Below, one piece after another: positions 17,488 through 28,896 of a stretch of DNA of 64,000 nucleotides. The notes beneath the pieces were generated by a model. The model did no database searches. It saw only the letters and a program-made list of their open reading frames with translations, and had not been told where the DNA came from. Position 1 is the first letter of the stretch. Every line of letters begins with the position of its first letter. The position numbers were made by a program, and so were the translations under genes. Origin of the DNA: DATKPC01 sp035524275 (lineage in GTDB: Bacteria > Pseudomonadota > Gammaproteobacteria > Burkholderiales > Burkholderiaceae_F); NCBI GenBank assembly GCA_035524275.1, contig DATKPC010000003.1, forward strand, positions 1 to 64,000. Reading direction: 5' to 3'.

Positions 17488-19686
17488 ATGACGACGATAG
17501 CCAAGTGCCCCTTCGCCCACGCCGCCGGCAGTGGGACGTCCAATCGCGACTGGTGGCCCAACCAGCTGAAGCTGGGCATCCTTCACCAGCATTCGCCGCT
17601 GTCCGATCCGATGGGCAAGGGCTTCGACTATGCGAAGGAATTCAAGAGCCTCGACCTGGCCGCGGTGAAGAAGGACCTGCGCGAACTGATGACCGCGTCG
17701 CAGTCGTGGTGGCCGGCGGACTTCGGCCATTACGGGCCGCTGTTCGTCCGGATGGCGTGGCACAGCGCGGGCACCTATCGCATCGGCGACGGACGCGGCG
17801 GGGCGGGTGGCGGCAACCAGCGCTTCGCGCCGCTCAACAGCTGGCCCGACAACGTCAATCTCGACAAGGCGCGTCGCCTGCTGTGGCCGATCAAGCAGAA
17901 GTACGGGCGCAAGATCTCCTGGGGCGACCTGATCATCCTGACCGGGAACGTCGCGCTCGAATCGATGGGCTTCAAGACGTTCGGGTTCGGCGGCGGGCGC
18001 GAGGACATCTGGGAACCGGAAGAAGATGTCTACTGGGGCTCGGAGGACAAGTGGCTCGGCGACAAGCGCCACGCGGGCGACCGCGACCTGGAAAATCCGC
18101 TGGCGGCCGTGCAGATGGGCCTGATCTACGTCAACCCGGAGGGGCCGAATGGCAACCCGGACCCGCGCGCCGCGGCGCGCGACATTCGCGAGACCTTCGC
18201 CCGGATGGCGATGGATGACGAGGAGACCGTCGCGCTCATCGCCGGCGGCCACACGTTCGGAAAGACGCATGGCGCCGGCGACGCGAAGTTCGTCGGCCCG
18301 GAACCGGAAGCGGCGGGCCTGGAGGAGCAGGGCCTGGGCTGGCGCAACCGCCTCGGTGCCGGCAAGGCGGGCGATGCGATCACCAGCGGCCTGGAAGTGA
18401 CGTGGACGTCGACGCCGACCCGGTGGAGCAACGACTTCTTCAAGAACCTGTTCGGCTACGAGTGGGAACTGACGAAGAGCCCCGCCGGCGCGCATCAGTG
18501 GGCGCCGAAGAACGGTGCGGGCGCCGGCACGGTCCCGGACGCCCACGATCCGTCGAAGCGGCATGCGCCATCGATGCTGACGACGGACCTCGCGCTGCGC
18601 TTCGATCCGGCGTACGAGAAGATCTCGCGTCGTTTCCACGACCATCCGGAGCAGTTCGCCGATGCGTTCGCGCGGGCGTGGTTCAAGCTGACGCATCGCG
18701 ACATGGGCCCGCGCGTGCGCTACCTGGGGCCCGAGGTCCCGGCCGAAGAAATGCTTTGGCAGGACCCCGTTCCGGCGGTCGACCATGCGCTGGTCGACGA
18801 CAAGGACATCGCGGCGCTGAAGTCCCGGATCCTCGCGGCCGGCTTGACGGTCTCCGACCTCGTGACGACGGCCTGGGCGTCGGCCTCGACGTTTCGCGGC
18901 TCCGACAAGCGCGGCGGCGCCAATGGCGCGCGAGTGCGCCTTGCGCCGCAGAAGGACTGGGAGGTCAACCAGCCGGCGAGGCTGGCGAAGGTGCTCGAGG
19001 TGCTTGCCGGCATCCAGCACGAGTTCAACGCCGCGCAGCCGGGCCATGGCACGAAGGGCGCCGGCAAGAAGGTCTCGCTCGCGGACCTGATCGTGCTGGC
19101 CGGATGCGCTGGCGTCGAACGGGCGGCGCGAAATGCGGGTCACGCGGCGACCGTGCCGTTCACGCCCGGGCGCACGGACGCGTCGCAGGAGAAGACGGAC
19201 GCCGCATCTTTCGCGGTCCTCGAACCGGTCGCGGACGGCTTCCGCAACTACCTGAAGCCGAAGCTGGGCGTCTCGGCGGAGGAACTGCTGGTCGACAAGG
19301 CGCAACTGCTGACGCTGACGGCGCCGGAGATGGCGGTGCTCGTCGGCGGCCTGCGGGTGCTGAACGCCAATGTCGGGCAGTTGCCGCACGGCGTGTTCAC
19401 GAAGCGGCCGGAGGCGCTGACCAACGATTTCTTCGTCAACCTCCTCGACATGGGCACGCAATGGACCGCGGTCGGGACGGACGCGGCGGTGTTCGAAGGG
19501 CGCGATCGCGAGACCGGCAAGGTCAAATGGACCGGAACCCGCGTTGACCTCGTCTTCGGCTCCCATGCGCAGCTGCGTGCCGTGTCCGAGGTCTACGGCA
19601 GCGCGGACGCGCAGCCGAAGTTCGTCGACGACTTCATCGCCGCCTGGACGAAGGTGATGAACCTCGATCGCTTCGATCGCGCCTGA
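17488..19686 (+). CDS. katG: KatG, bifunctional catalase-peroxidase
   Basis: This 732-residue heme enzyme removes hydrogen peroxide. The distal site is VRMAWHSAGTYR (Arg88, Trp91, His92), and Tyr214 in MGLIYVNPEGP is the expected partner of the Met-Tyr-Trp adduct. The proximal histidine lies in VALIAGGHTFGKTHGAGDA. A second, heme-less peroxidase-like half follows (GVSAEELLVDKAQLLTLTAP region), as in all KatGs. No signal peptide is present, so it is cytosolic. The start ATG follows GAGGAGAGAGTCC, a good ribosome site; the longer upstream open frame is unlike the family. It is isolated on the plus strand, followed by a hairpin. Confidence 0.97.
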   Translation: MTTIAKCPFAHAAGSGTSNRDWWPNQLKLGILHQHSPLSDPMGKGFDYAKEFKSLDLAAVKKDLRELMTASQSWWPADFGHYGPLFVRMAWHSAGTYRIGDGRGGAGGGNQRFAPLNSWPDNVNLDKARRLLWPIKQKYGRKISWGDLIILTGNVALESMGFKTFGFGGGREDIWEPEEDVYWGSEDKWLGDKRHAGDRDLENPLAAVQMGLIYVNPEGPNGNPDPRAAARDIRETFARMAMDDEETVALIAGGHTFGKTHGAGDAKFVGPEPEAAGLEEQGLGWRNRLGAGKAGDAITSGLEVTWTSTPTRWSNDFFKNLFGYEWELTKSPAGAHQWAPKNGAGAGTVPDAHDPSKRHAPSMLTTDLALRFDPAYEKISRRFHDHPEQFADAFARAWFKLTHRDMGPRVRYLGPEVPAEEMLWQDPVPAVDHALVDDKDIAALKSRILAAGLTVSDLVTTAWASASTFRGSDKRGGANGARVRLAPQKDWEVNQPARLAKVLEVLAGIQHEFNAAQPGHGTKGAGKKVSLADLIVLAGCAGVERAARNAGHAATVPFTPGRTDASQEKTDAASFAVLEPVADGFRNYLKPKLGVSAEELLVDKAQLLTLTAPEMAVLVGGLRVLNANVGQLPHGVFTKRPEALTNDFFVNLLDMGTQWTAVGTDAAVFEGRDRETGKVKWTGTRVDLVFGSHAQLRAVSEVYGSADAQPKFVDDFIAAWTKVMNLDRFDRA

Positions 19687-19726
19687 TCCGGCCCCGGCAC
19701 CGCCCGGTGTCGCCCGCGCTCGCTCT

Positions 19727-19756
19727 GCGCCCCGGCGGCTTCCCGCGCCGGGGCGC
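19727..19756 (+). terminator. GC hairpin downstream of katG
   Basis: GCGCCCCGGCG at 19727-19737 and CGCCGGGGCGC at 19746-19756 form a perfect 11-bp stem with an 8-nt loop, 40 nt after the katG stop. There is no U-tract, so it may be a terminator of the GC-rich type or an mRNA 3'-end stabiliser. Confidence 0.45.
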
Positions 19757-19819
19757 GCCGATCGTCGCGGCGCGCCGGCCGTCATGGCAAGATCCGGGGC
19801 GACGACGACGGGAGGCATG

Positions 19820-20485
19820 ATGGCGCGCGTACGAGTCGATGGCTTCACGATTTCGCTGGACGGCTTCGGAGCGGGTCCGGACCAGGACATCGACCATCCG
19901 CTGGGGATCGGCGGTACGGAGCTCCACGGGTGGCTGCGCGGAACCCGCACCTTCCAGCGGACGGTGCTGCGCGCCGACGGCGGCACGACCGGAATCGATG
20001 ATCGCTATGCCGCGCGCGGGTTCGAGAACGTCGGCGCCTGGATCCTCGGCCGGAACATGTTCGGGCCGATCCGCGGCCCCTGGCCCGACGACGCCTGGAA
20101 GGGCTGGTGGGGCGACGAGCCGCCGTATCACGTGCCGGTCTTCGTGCTGACGCACCATCGGCGCGCGCCGCTCGAGATGGCGGGCGGCACGACGTTCCAC
20201 TTCGTGACCGGCGGGATCGGCGAAGCGCTTGACCGGGCGCTTGCGGCGGCCGGCGACCGCGACGTGCGCATCGGCGGCGGGGCCGCCGCGATCCGCCAGT
20301 ATCTCCAGGCCGGCCTTGTCGACGAGCTGCACGTCGCGATCGCACCGGTCCTGCTGGGGCGCGGCGAGCGGCTGTTCGACGGACCCGACATGCGGGCCCT
20401 CGGCTACCGTTGTGTCCGGCTCGAGTCGACCGAGCAGGCCGTACACGTCGTGCTGCGGCGCGACGGCGAGCGGCTTGCCGGTTAA
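19820..20485 (+). CDS. Dihydrofolate reductase-like (RibD C-terminal domain) protein
   Basis: This 221-residue protein begins MARVRVDGFTISLDGFGAG and has the RibD_C/DHFR-like core: NVGAWILGRNMFGPIRGPW, PVFVLTHHRRAP, FVTGGIGEALDRAL and IGGGAAAIRQYLQAGLVDEL, followed by HVAIAPVLLGRGERLF. Members are NADPH-dependent reductases of unknown substrate; only some are involved in riboflavin or antibiotic modification. Two ATGs overlap at 19817 and 19820, and I chose the second because GGGAGG is then 5 nt away. Confidence 0.85.
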   Translation: MARVRVDGFTISLDGFGAGPDQDIDHPLGIGGTELHGWLRGTRTFQRTVLRADGGTTGIDDRYAARGFENVGAWILGRNMFGPIRGPWPDDAWKGWWGDEPPYHVPVFVLTHHRRAPLEMAGGTTFHFVTGGIGEALDRALAAAGDRDVRIGGGAAAIRQYLQAGLVDELHVAIAPVLLGRGERLFDGPDMRALGYRCVRLESTEQAVHVVLRRDGERLAG

Positions 20486-20518
20486 GCGCGCATCCCCATC
20501 GACCCGCACGGCCCGGCC

Positions 20519-20965
20519 ATGCCAGCGATCTGGAAGCGACCGGTCAGCGTCGAGACGCTGACCGCGATCCACGACAACACGACGGTCCGCCACCTCGGCA
20601 TCGAGTTCCTCGAGGTCGGGGACGACTTCATCCGCGCGCGGGTGCCGGTCGACAGCCGGACCGTGCAGCCTTACGGCATCCTGCATGGCGGCATCTCGGT
20701 CGTCCTCGCCGAGACCTTGGGCTCGTGCGGCGCCGCGTCCGCCTGCCCGCCCGAGTGCCGGGCCGTCGGACTCGAAGTCAACGCGAACCATCTGCGCAGC
20801 GCCTCGTCCGGATGGATCACCGGGACGGCGCGGCCGATCCACCTGGGCCGAAGCACCCACGTGTGGCAGATCGAACTGCACGACGACGCCGGGCGCCCGA
20901 CCTGCCTGTCGCGGATCACGATGGCAATCCTGGAGCCGCGACCGGACGGCGCGCCCGGTCGCTGA
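20519..20965 (+). CDS. Hotdog-fold acyl-CoA thioesterase (PaaI/YdiI type)
   Basis: This 148-residue protein has the YdiI/PaaI layout. The segment VQPYGILHGGISVVLAETLG carries the HGG turn and the catalytic glutamate, and GLEVNANHLRSASSGWITGT is the following strand pair. Members cleave acyl-CoA thioesters such as hydroxynaphthoyl- or phenylacetyl-CoA. It lies 33 nt after the reductase gene and 14 nt before an acetyltransferase, suggesting a short operon. The substrate is not predictable. Confidence 0.87.
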   Translation: MPAIWKRPVSVETLTAIHDNTTVRHLGIEFLEVGDDFIRARVPVDSRTVQPYGILHGGISVVLAETLGSCGAASACPPECRAVGLEVNANHLRSASSGWITGTARPIHLGRSTHVWQIELHDDAGRPTCLSRITMAILEPRPDGAPGR

Positions 20966-20979
20966 CGCCGCGAGGGCCC

Positions 20980-21540
20980 GTGGGCGCTTCGGAGAGCCTT
21001 GTCGACGCTCGACTCGTTGCGTGCACGCCGGAGGGATTTCGCGAAATCGCGACGTGGATCGCCGACGCCGATGCGTGCATCCGGTGGGCCGGACCGAAGC
21101 CCGCGTTTCCATTGATCGCCGAGCAGCTCGCCGAAACCCTCGAGGCCACCGAGCACAACTCCTTCGAGCTTCGCGGCGGCGATGGCCGCCTGCTCGGTTT
21201 CGGTCAGGTCCGGACTAGGCCGGCGTCTCAAGCGGAACCCGGGGCCGCGCACCTGGCGCGAATCATCGTCGCCCCGGCCGCGCGCGGCCGCGGCGTCGGC
21301 GCCTGCCTCGTTCGCCTGCTGATGCGACACGCGAGAGAGTCGTTGGCGGCACGCGCCTGCACGTTGCGCGTCTATCGCGACAACGCGGCTGCCGTCGCGC
21401 TGTATCAAAAGCTCGGGTTCGTCGAGATCGACGATCCCGATGCGACGAGCGACGTGCCGATGATGAGAGCCACCCTAGCTCCGGCGGGGTCAGCTCCGGC
21501 GGGGTCAGCCGATCGAGCCGCGCGAAGAGTTCCCGCTTGA
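20980..21540 (+). CDS. GNAT acetyltransferase with a read-through C-terminus
   Basis: The 186-residue reading starts at GTG 20980-20982 (VGASESLVDARLVACTPEGF), with GAGG six nt upstream. The GNAT core is clear: HLARIIVAPAARGRGVGACL is the acetyl-CoA pyrophosphate loop, and CTLRVYRDNAAAVALYQKLG is the C-terminal motif. The natural fold ends near VPMMRATL. After that the frame runs through a duplicated 15-nt unit (APAGSAPAGS) into antisense remains of a dehydrogenase, adding about 18 foreign residues. It has probably lost its own stop codon. Substrate unknown. Confidence 0.8.
   Translation: MGASESLVDARLVACTPEGFREIATWIADADACIRWAGPKPAFPLIAEQLAETLEATEHNSFELRGGDGRLLGFGQVRTRPASQAEPGAAHLARIIVAPAARGRGVGACLVRLLMRHARESLAARACTLRVYRDNAAAVALYQKLGFVEIDDPDATSDVPMMRATLAPAGSAPAGSADRAARRVPA
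21477..21506. repeat. 15-nt tandem duplication at the GNAT/pseudogene junction
   Basis: AGCTCCGGCGGGGTC occurs twice without a gap. It lies exactly where the acetyltransferase frame leaves its domain and the antisense dehydrogenase relic begins, consistent with a junction made by deletion or slippage. Confidence 0.8.
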
Positions 21541-21696
21541 GTTCCGGCTGCTCCCGCGCGTTTTCGATCACGAGGTCCGCCGCCGAGACCGCCTCCGCGA
21601 GGTCCGTGGTCATCCGGAATCGATGCAGCGCGCGATCTGCGCGCCCATCGTGCCTGCTCCGACGATCGCAGTGGATTCAAGGGGTCTTTGGCTCAT
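21507..21696 (-). pseudogene. Remnant of a 3-hydroxyacyl-CoA dehydrogenase
   Basis: On the minus strand an ATG at 21694-21696 opens MSQRPLESTAIVGAGTMGAQ followed by IARCIDSG and a stop. This is the Rossmann GxGxxG start of a 3-hydroxyacyl-CoA dehydrogenase. Overlapping that stop, in another frame, comes TTDLAEAVSAADLVIENARE and QPELKRELFARLDRL, the next conserved block of the same family (normally about 50 residues later). So an internal deletion, a frameshift and a 3' truncation have left only two fragments totalling about 60 codons. It ends at the 15-nt tandem repeat. No functional product is expected. Confidence 0.82.
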
Positions 21697-21834
21697 GCGA
21701 CGGGCTCCTCCTTCACGCGGCGAGCGCACGATGCGCTTGGCGCTTCCGGCTTTCCGCTTTCCGGATCCCGACTTGCCCGCTCGCGGGTTGTTGTTGTCTA
21801 CTGGCGCAGGAACAACGACCCGGGCAAGTCATCG

Positions 21835-22656
21835 ATGACGTCGACCCCACGCGCCACGCCGGCCGCGGCCTACGTACGCGCCGACGAGCGGACGGCGCAT
21901 TCCACGGCGTTGACGCGCGGCCCGTGGAATCACGAGCACCAGCACGCGGGACCGCCGATCGCGCTCGTCTGCGGGGCGGTCGAGCGAACCGCGCATGCCC
22001 ACGGGCTGGCGCATGTCGCGCGACTGACGGCCAACCTCATCCGGCCCGTTCCGATCGCGCCGCTCGCCGTGGAAGTGATGACGGACTACGTCGGCCGAAA
22101 CGCGGGCCATTTCTCCGCGCACCTGATCGCCGCAGGCCGCGAGGTGGCGCGATTCACGGCCCTCGTGCAGCGGGAGGTGCACGTCGAGCTTCCGGATTCG
22201 CGGCGCGACGCCACGGCGCCCGCGACCCCGCCGAACCCGGAGCAACTGCAGGAATGCCATTTCCCCTTTGCCGGCGGCGAGGTCGGCTACGCGGACCTCG
22301 TCGAAACGCGGGCCGCCGACGGACGGATGTTCAACGGGCCGTGCACGATCTGGTTCCGCCTGCGCCATCCGCTGGTGCAGGACGAGGCGCCGAGTCCCTA
22401 CCAGCGCGTCGCCGTCGCGGCGGACTCGGGCAACGGCATCAGCGCAGTCCTCGATTGGCGCGACTACACGTTCGTCAATTCCGACCTGACCGTCAATCTC
22501 CTGCGACGTCCGGCGGGGGAGTGGATCTGCCTGCAGGCCAGGACCTACGTCGGACCCGGCGGCACGGGCCTCGCGGAGTCAACGCTGTTCGACAGCGACG
22601 GGATGATCGGCCGCTCGACGCAGAGCCTGTCGATCCGCAAGCGCGCCCACGCTTGA
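21835..22656 (+). CDS. Thioesterase-superfamily protein (double hotdog)
   Basis: This 273-residue protein resembles TesB-like/4HBT_3 thioesterases. The first half contains RGPWNHEHQHAGPPIALVCG, the conserved start helix, with NLIRPVPIAPLAVEVMTDYV. The second half contains ISAVLDWRDYTFVNSDLTVN and EWICLQARTYVGPGGTGLAE, with the Asp and Thr pattern of the active site. The start MTSTPRATPAAAY was chosen because upstream residues are non-conserved. Likely acts on acyl-CoA; the exact chain type is unknown. It follows the pseudogene region. Confidence 0.82.
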   Translation: MTSTPRATPAAAYVRADERTAHSTALTRGPWNHEHQHAGPPIALVCGAVERTAHAHGLAHVARLTANLIRPVPIAPLAVEVMTDYVGRNAGHFSAHLIAAGREVARFTALVQREVHVELPDSRRDATAPATPPNPEQLQECHFPFAGGEVGYADLVETRAADGRMFNGPCTIWFRLRHPLVQDEAPSPYQRVAVAADSGNGISAVLDWRDYTFVNSDLTVNLLRRPAGEWICLQARTYVGPGGTGLAESTLFDSDGMIGRSTQSLSIRKRAHA

Positions 22657-22717
22657 GCCGCGGGGGAAACCCGCAATACCCCCAATAACGTCGCGGTATG
22701 CGTGCTTTTCGACCGTT

Positions 22718-22769
22718 AGGAGGCGCGTTCAGGGCGGGATGATCCGAAGCTCCACCGGATTCCCGCCCC
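22718..22769 (+). promoter_or_regulatory. Distant Shine-Dalgarno joined to the start codon by a hairpin
   Basis: A consensus AGGAGG at 22718-22723 is 46 nt from the kinase ATG at 22770, too far for normal use. Between them, GGGCGGGA (22732-22739) pairs with TCCCGCCC (22761-22768) and ATCCG (22742-22746) pairs with CGGAT (22756-22760). This gives 13 bp with a 2-nt bulge and a 9-nt loop. When folded, 8 nt remain before the stem and 1 nt after it, so the effective spacing is 9 nt. No other ribosome site is visible next to the ATG. The function is inferred. Confidence 0.6.
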
Positions 22770-25963
<3,194 letters not shown>

Positions 25964-25967
<4 letters not shown>

Positions 25968-27115
25968 AACGCGACGCGCTGCCGAACGCCGAGGGCGCGG
26001 CATCAGGCGACGCGCCGGATTCGCCGCGTCCGACGATTCTCGTCGTCGACGACACGCCGGCCTACCTGACCCTGCTGGCGCAGTTCCTCAACAAGGAATA
26101 TCGGGTCCTGCTTGCCGTCAACGGCGCGAAGGCGCTGGAGATCGCGCGCCGGGCATCGCCCGACCTCATCCTGCTGGACGCGATGATGCCGGAGCTCGAC
26201 GGCTACGAGGTCTGCCGCCGGCTGAAGGCCGACGCCGCGACCCACGGCATCCCGGTGCTCTTCCTGACGGCCTTGACGCGGCTGGAGGACGAGACCCACG
26301 CGTTCGAGGCGGGCGCGGCCGATTTCATCCAGAAGCCGTTCAATGGCGCCACCGTCATCGCGCGCGTGCGCACGCATGTTGCGCTGAAGCGCGCGCAGGA
26401 CGCGCTGCTGGGGCGCAACACGGCGCTCGCCGGCGAGCTTCAGGCGCGGTGCCGCGAGGTGGAGCGGCTCCGCGACGCCACGCTGTTCATGATGGTGTCG
26501 CTCGCCGAATTCCGCGACGCGGACACGGTCCACCACGTGCAGCGAACGCAGGAGATCGTCGGCGTCCTCGCGCGCTGGCTCGCGGCGCAGCCCGGCGCGC
26601 CGCCGGAGTTGACGCCGGCGGCGATCGGCGACCTCGTCAAGGCGGCGCCGCTGCACGACATCGGGAAGATCGCGATACCGGACGCCGTCCTGCTGAAGCC
26701 GGGGCCGCTCGACGCCGCCGAATGGGCGCTGATGAAGACCCACGCCGAGCGCGGGTCCGACCTGCTTCGCCACGCGGTCGATCGCGTCAGCGACGACACC
26801 GGTCGGCTGCTGCGGTTCGGCATGCAGATCGCGCGCCATCACCACGAGCGATGGGACGGCGGCGGGTACCCGGACGGCCTCGCGGGCGACGCGATCCCGG
26901 TCGCGGCGCGCCTGATGGCGGTCGCGGACGTCTACGACGCCGTGATCAGCCGCCGGCCCTACAAGATGCCGATGAGCCACCAGGAAGCGATGGATGCCGT
27001 CCGAGCCGGCTCCGGAACGAAGTTCGATCCGCGCATCGTCGCGGCTCTCGAAGCGTCACAGCGCGAAATCGTCGCGATCGCCAACCACTGGGCCGATCCG
27101 GCCCCCGCAGCTTGA
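25964..27115 (+). CDS. HD-GYP domain response regulator (probable c-di-GMP phosphodiesterase)
   Basis: This 383-residue protein has a receiver at about residues 24-140 (TILVVDDTPAYLTLLAQFLN; phospho-acceptor in LILLDAMMPELDGYEVCRRL; Lys in FIQKPFNG). An HD-GYP domain follows with the metal motif VKAAPLHDIGKIAIPDAVLL and the signature ARHHHERWDGGGYPDGLAGD. All residues for c-di-GMP hydrolysis appear present. It is translationally coupled to the hybrid kinase, so phosphorylation probably controls its activity. It lowers c-di-GMP in the cytosol if active. Confidence 0.94.
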
Positions 27116-27138
27116 GCAGGTCACAGGAACCCTCCCCG

Positions 27139-28431
27139 ATGCGCCTCCCCTACCGATTCGCCGCGTGCCTCGCGCTGCTCGCGCTGCAGGCATTGCCCGC
27201 AGCGGCCCAGGATCTCTCGTGGTCCGCCTTCGGAACCGTCGGCTACGCCGTGTCCGACCGCGACTACGACTACCAGGGCAGCATCGACGACCGCGGCACG
27301 TTCAATCGCGACAGCGTGCTGGGCCTGCAGGGGGACCTGCGATTCGATCCGAAGTGGTCGGCGACGGTGCAGTTGAAGGCCGCGCAATCCCTCAAGAGCG
27401 ACGATCGCTGGGACGTGACGCCCGCCTGGGCATTCCTCGCGTGGCGCGCGAGCGATGACCTGCTGATCCGGGCCGGCAAGATGCGCGTGCCCTTCTACCT
27501 CTATTCGGAATCCATGGACGTCGGCGTCACGTACGACATGGCCCGGCTGCCGGTCGAAATGTATTCGCTCGCACCGTCGACCGACTTCGTCGGACTCTAC
27601 GGGACGCAGACGTGGTCGCGCGGCGACACCGAGCTGGCGCTCGACGTGTTCGGCGGCCAGATCGGCACGACCGCGCGCTTCTGGACCCGCGACGGCGCGC
27701 CGCCCGCCGTCGAGCCGGGCGCGCAGTTCATCCACGTCGACGTGCAGACCGAAGGGCTCGCGCTGGCCTTGAAGACGCCGCGCTCGACATGGCGGATGGG
27801 CGCCTACCGGACCGCGACCTGGCAGACCGACGGGGCGGCCGTCCCGGTGACGTATCCCTACGTATCGATCGCGCCCGGACTGGGCTACTTCCAGGTCGAC
27901 CCGTCGCTGCCCGGACCCGGCGTCCCATCGGTCAGTCGCATCCACAACGACATCCTGACGTTGGGCGTCGAGCAGCGTTTCGCGACGACGTGGCGCGTTG
28001 CCGCCGAGTACGCGCGGATGATCCAGCACGACACGCAGTTCGCATCGGACCTGCACGCCGGCTACGTCGCGGCGTTCGACGAGATCGGCCGCTTCACGCC
28101 CTATGCCAGCGCGAGCCTGCTGCAGTCGAGCGCCGGGACGCGCGCGTGGTACCGGCAGCTGACGCAGAACACGTTGCCCGACGTCGTTCCGGGCGCGACG
28201 CAGGTCAACCAGGCGCAGCGCCTCGCCGCGGAGAACATCTGGGCCGCCGACCAGCGCTCCTTCGCGGTCGGGAGCTCCTACGCGCTCGACAGCCGCCAGA
28301 AGTTCAAGGTCGAATGGTTGCGGACCTGGGTCGGCGAGATGACCCGCCTGATCGATACGCCGCCAGGCCAGCCGACGCCGCACGACACGCACGTCGACGT
28401 CTGGTCGATCAGCTACAGCTTCACGTTCTGA
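27139..28431 (+). CDS. Outer-membrane porin-like beta-barrel protein
   Basis: This 430-residue protein has a signal peptide (LPYRFAACLALLALQALPAAAQD) and then alternating amphipathic strands typical of a barrel (WSAFGTVGYAVSDRDYDY, LGLQGDLRFDPKWSATVQLK, FLAWRASDDLLIRAGKMRVP). It ends in WSISYSFTF, whose last Phe is the outer-membrane insertion signal. The substrate is not predictable; the neighbouring PstS-like protein suggests anion or phosphate uptake, which is inference. It lies 23 nt after the HD-GYP gene and 10 nt before the binding protein. Confidence 0.85.
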   Translation: MRLPYRFAACLALLALQALPAAAQDLSWSAFGTVGYAVSDRDYDYQGSIDDRGTFNRDSVLGLQGDLRFDPKWSATVQLKAAQSLKSDDRWDVTPAWAFLAWRASDDLLIRAGKMRVPFYLYSESMDVGVTYDMARLPVEMYSLAPSTDFVGLYGTQTWSRGDTELALDVFGGQIGTTARFWTRDGAPPAVEPGAQFIHVDVQTEGLALALKTPRSTWRMGAYRTATWQTDGAAVPVTYPYVSIAPGLGYFQVDPSLPGPGVPSVSRIHNDILTLGVEQRFATTWRVAAEYARMIQHDTQFASDLHAGYVAAFDEIGRFTPYASASLLQSSAGTRAWYRQLTQNTLPDVVPGATQVNQAQRLAAENIWAADQRSFAVGSSYALDSRQKFKVEWLRTWVGEMTRLIDTPPGQPTPHDTHVDVWSISYSFTF

Positions 28432-28441
28432 GGAGGCGAGC

Positions 28442-28867
28442 ATGAGCCGCAACCTTCTCCGGATCGTGCTTGCCGCCGCGCTGCTGTGCGGCGCCCTCGC
28501 GACCCGCGCCGACGACGGCGGGATCGCCGTGATCGCGCATCCGGGGATGTCCCCGCTCGATGCCGCGGTGCTGCAGCGCCTCTATACCGGCCGCGCGATC
28601 GAGGTCGCCGGCGTGCCGGCCACGGTCGTCAACCTGCCCGCATCGAGCGGCGTGCGCGAGCATTTCTTCGCGCAGGTCCTCGCGACGGACAACGACAAGT
28701 ACGTCGCCTACTGGACGGTGCGACGGCACATCGGCAAGGGCGTTCCGCCGCGCGAGCTCGATACGGTGACGCAGGTCATCGATTTCGTCCAGGCGACGCC
28801 CGGCGCGATCGGCTACATCCCGGCGACCGAGGTGCGGCCGGGGATGAACGTCGCGTATCGTCCGTAG
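28442..28867 (+). CDS. Small PstS-like periplasmic substrate-binding protein
   Basis: This 141-residue protein has a signal peptide (NLLRIVLAAALLCGALATRAD) and one lobe of a PBP-like fold. The sequence IAVIAHPGMSPLDAAVLQRL, YTGRAIEV and a later VIDFVQATPGAIGYIPATEV match the phosphate-binding-like short family (full PstS is about 320 residues). No ABC permease or ATPase is nearby, so it more likely presents a ligand to the porin or the kinase than feeds a transporter. GAGGAGGCGAGC precedes the ATG. It is the last gene of the four-gene unit. Confidence 0.83.
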   Translation: MSRNLLRIVLAAALLCGALATRADDGGIAVIAHPGMSPLDAAVLQRLYTGRAIEVAGVPATVVNLPASSGVREHFFAQVLATDNDKYVAYWTVRRHIGKGVPPRELDTVTQVIDFVQATPGAIGYIPATEVRPGMNVAYRP

Positions 28868-28896
28868 GCGGCCGACCCCCGCGCTTGGCGCCGGCG

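Noticed and set aside
17233..19986. 917-codon open frame antisense to katG
   Set aside because: It is the complement of a clearly identified gene; its protein is arginine/leucine-rich with no domain, as expected for high-GC antisense frames.
22657..22769. c-di-GMP riboswitch in front of the kinase/HD-GYP genes
   Set aside because: There is a small GCGGG/CCCGC hairpin and a stem near the ATG, but the conserved GEMM tetraloop-receptor sequences are absent.
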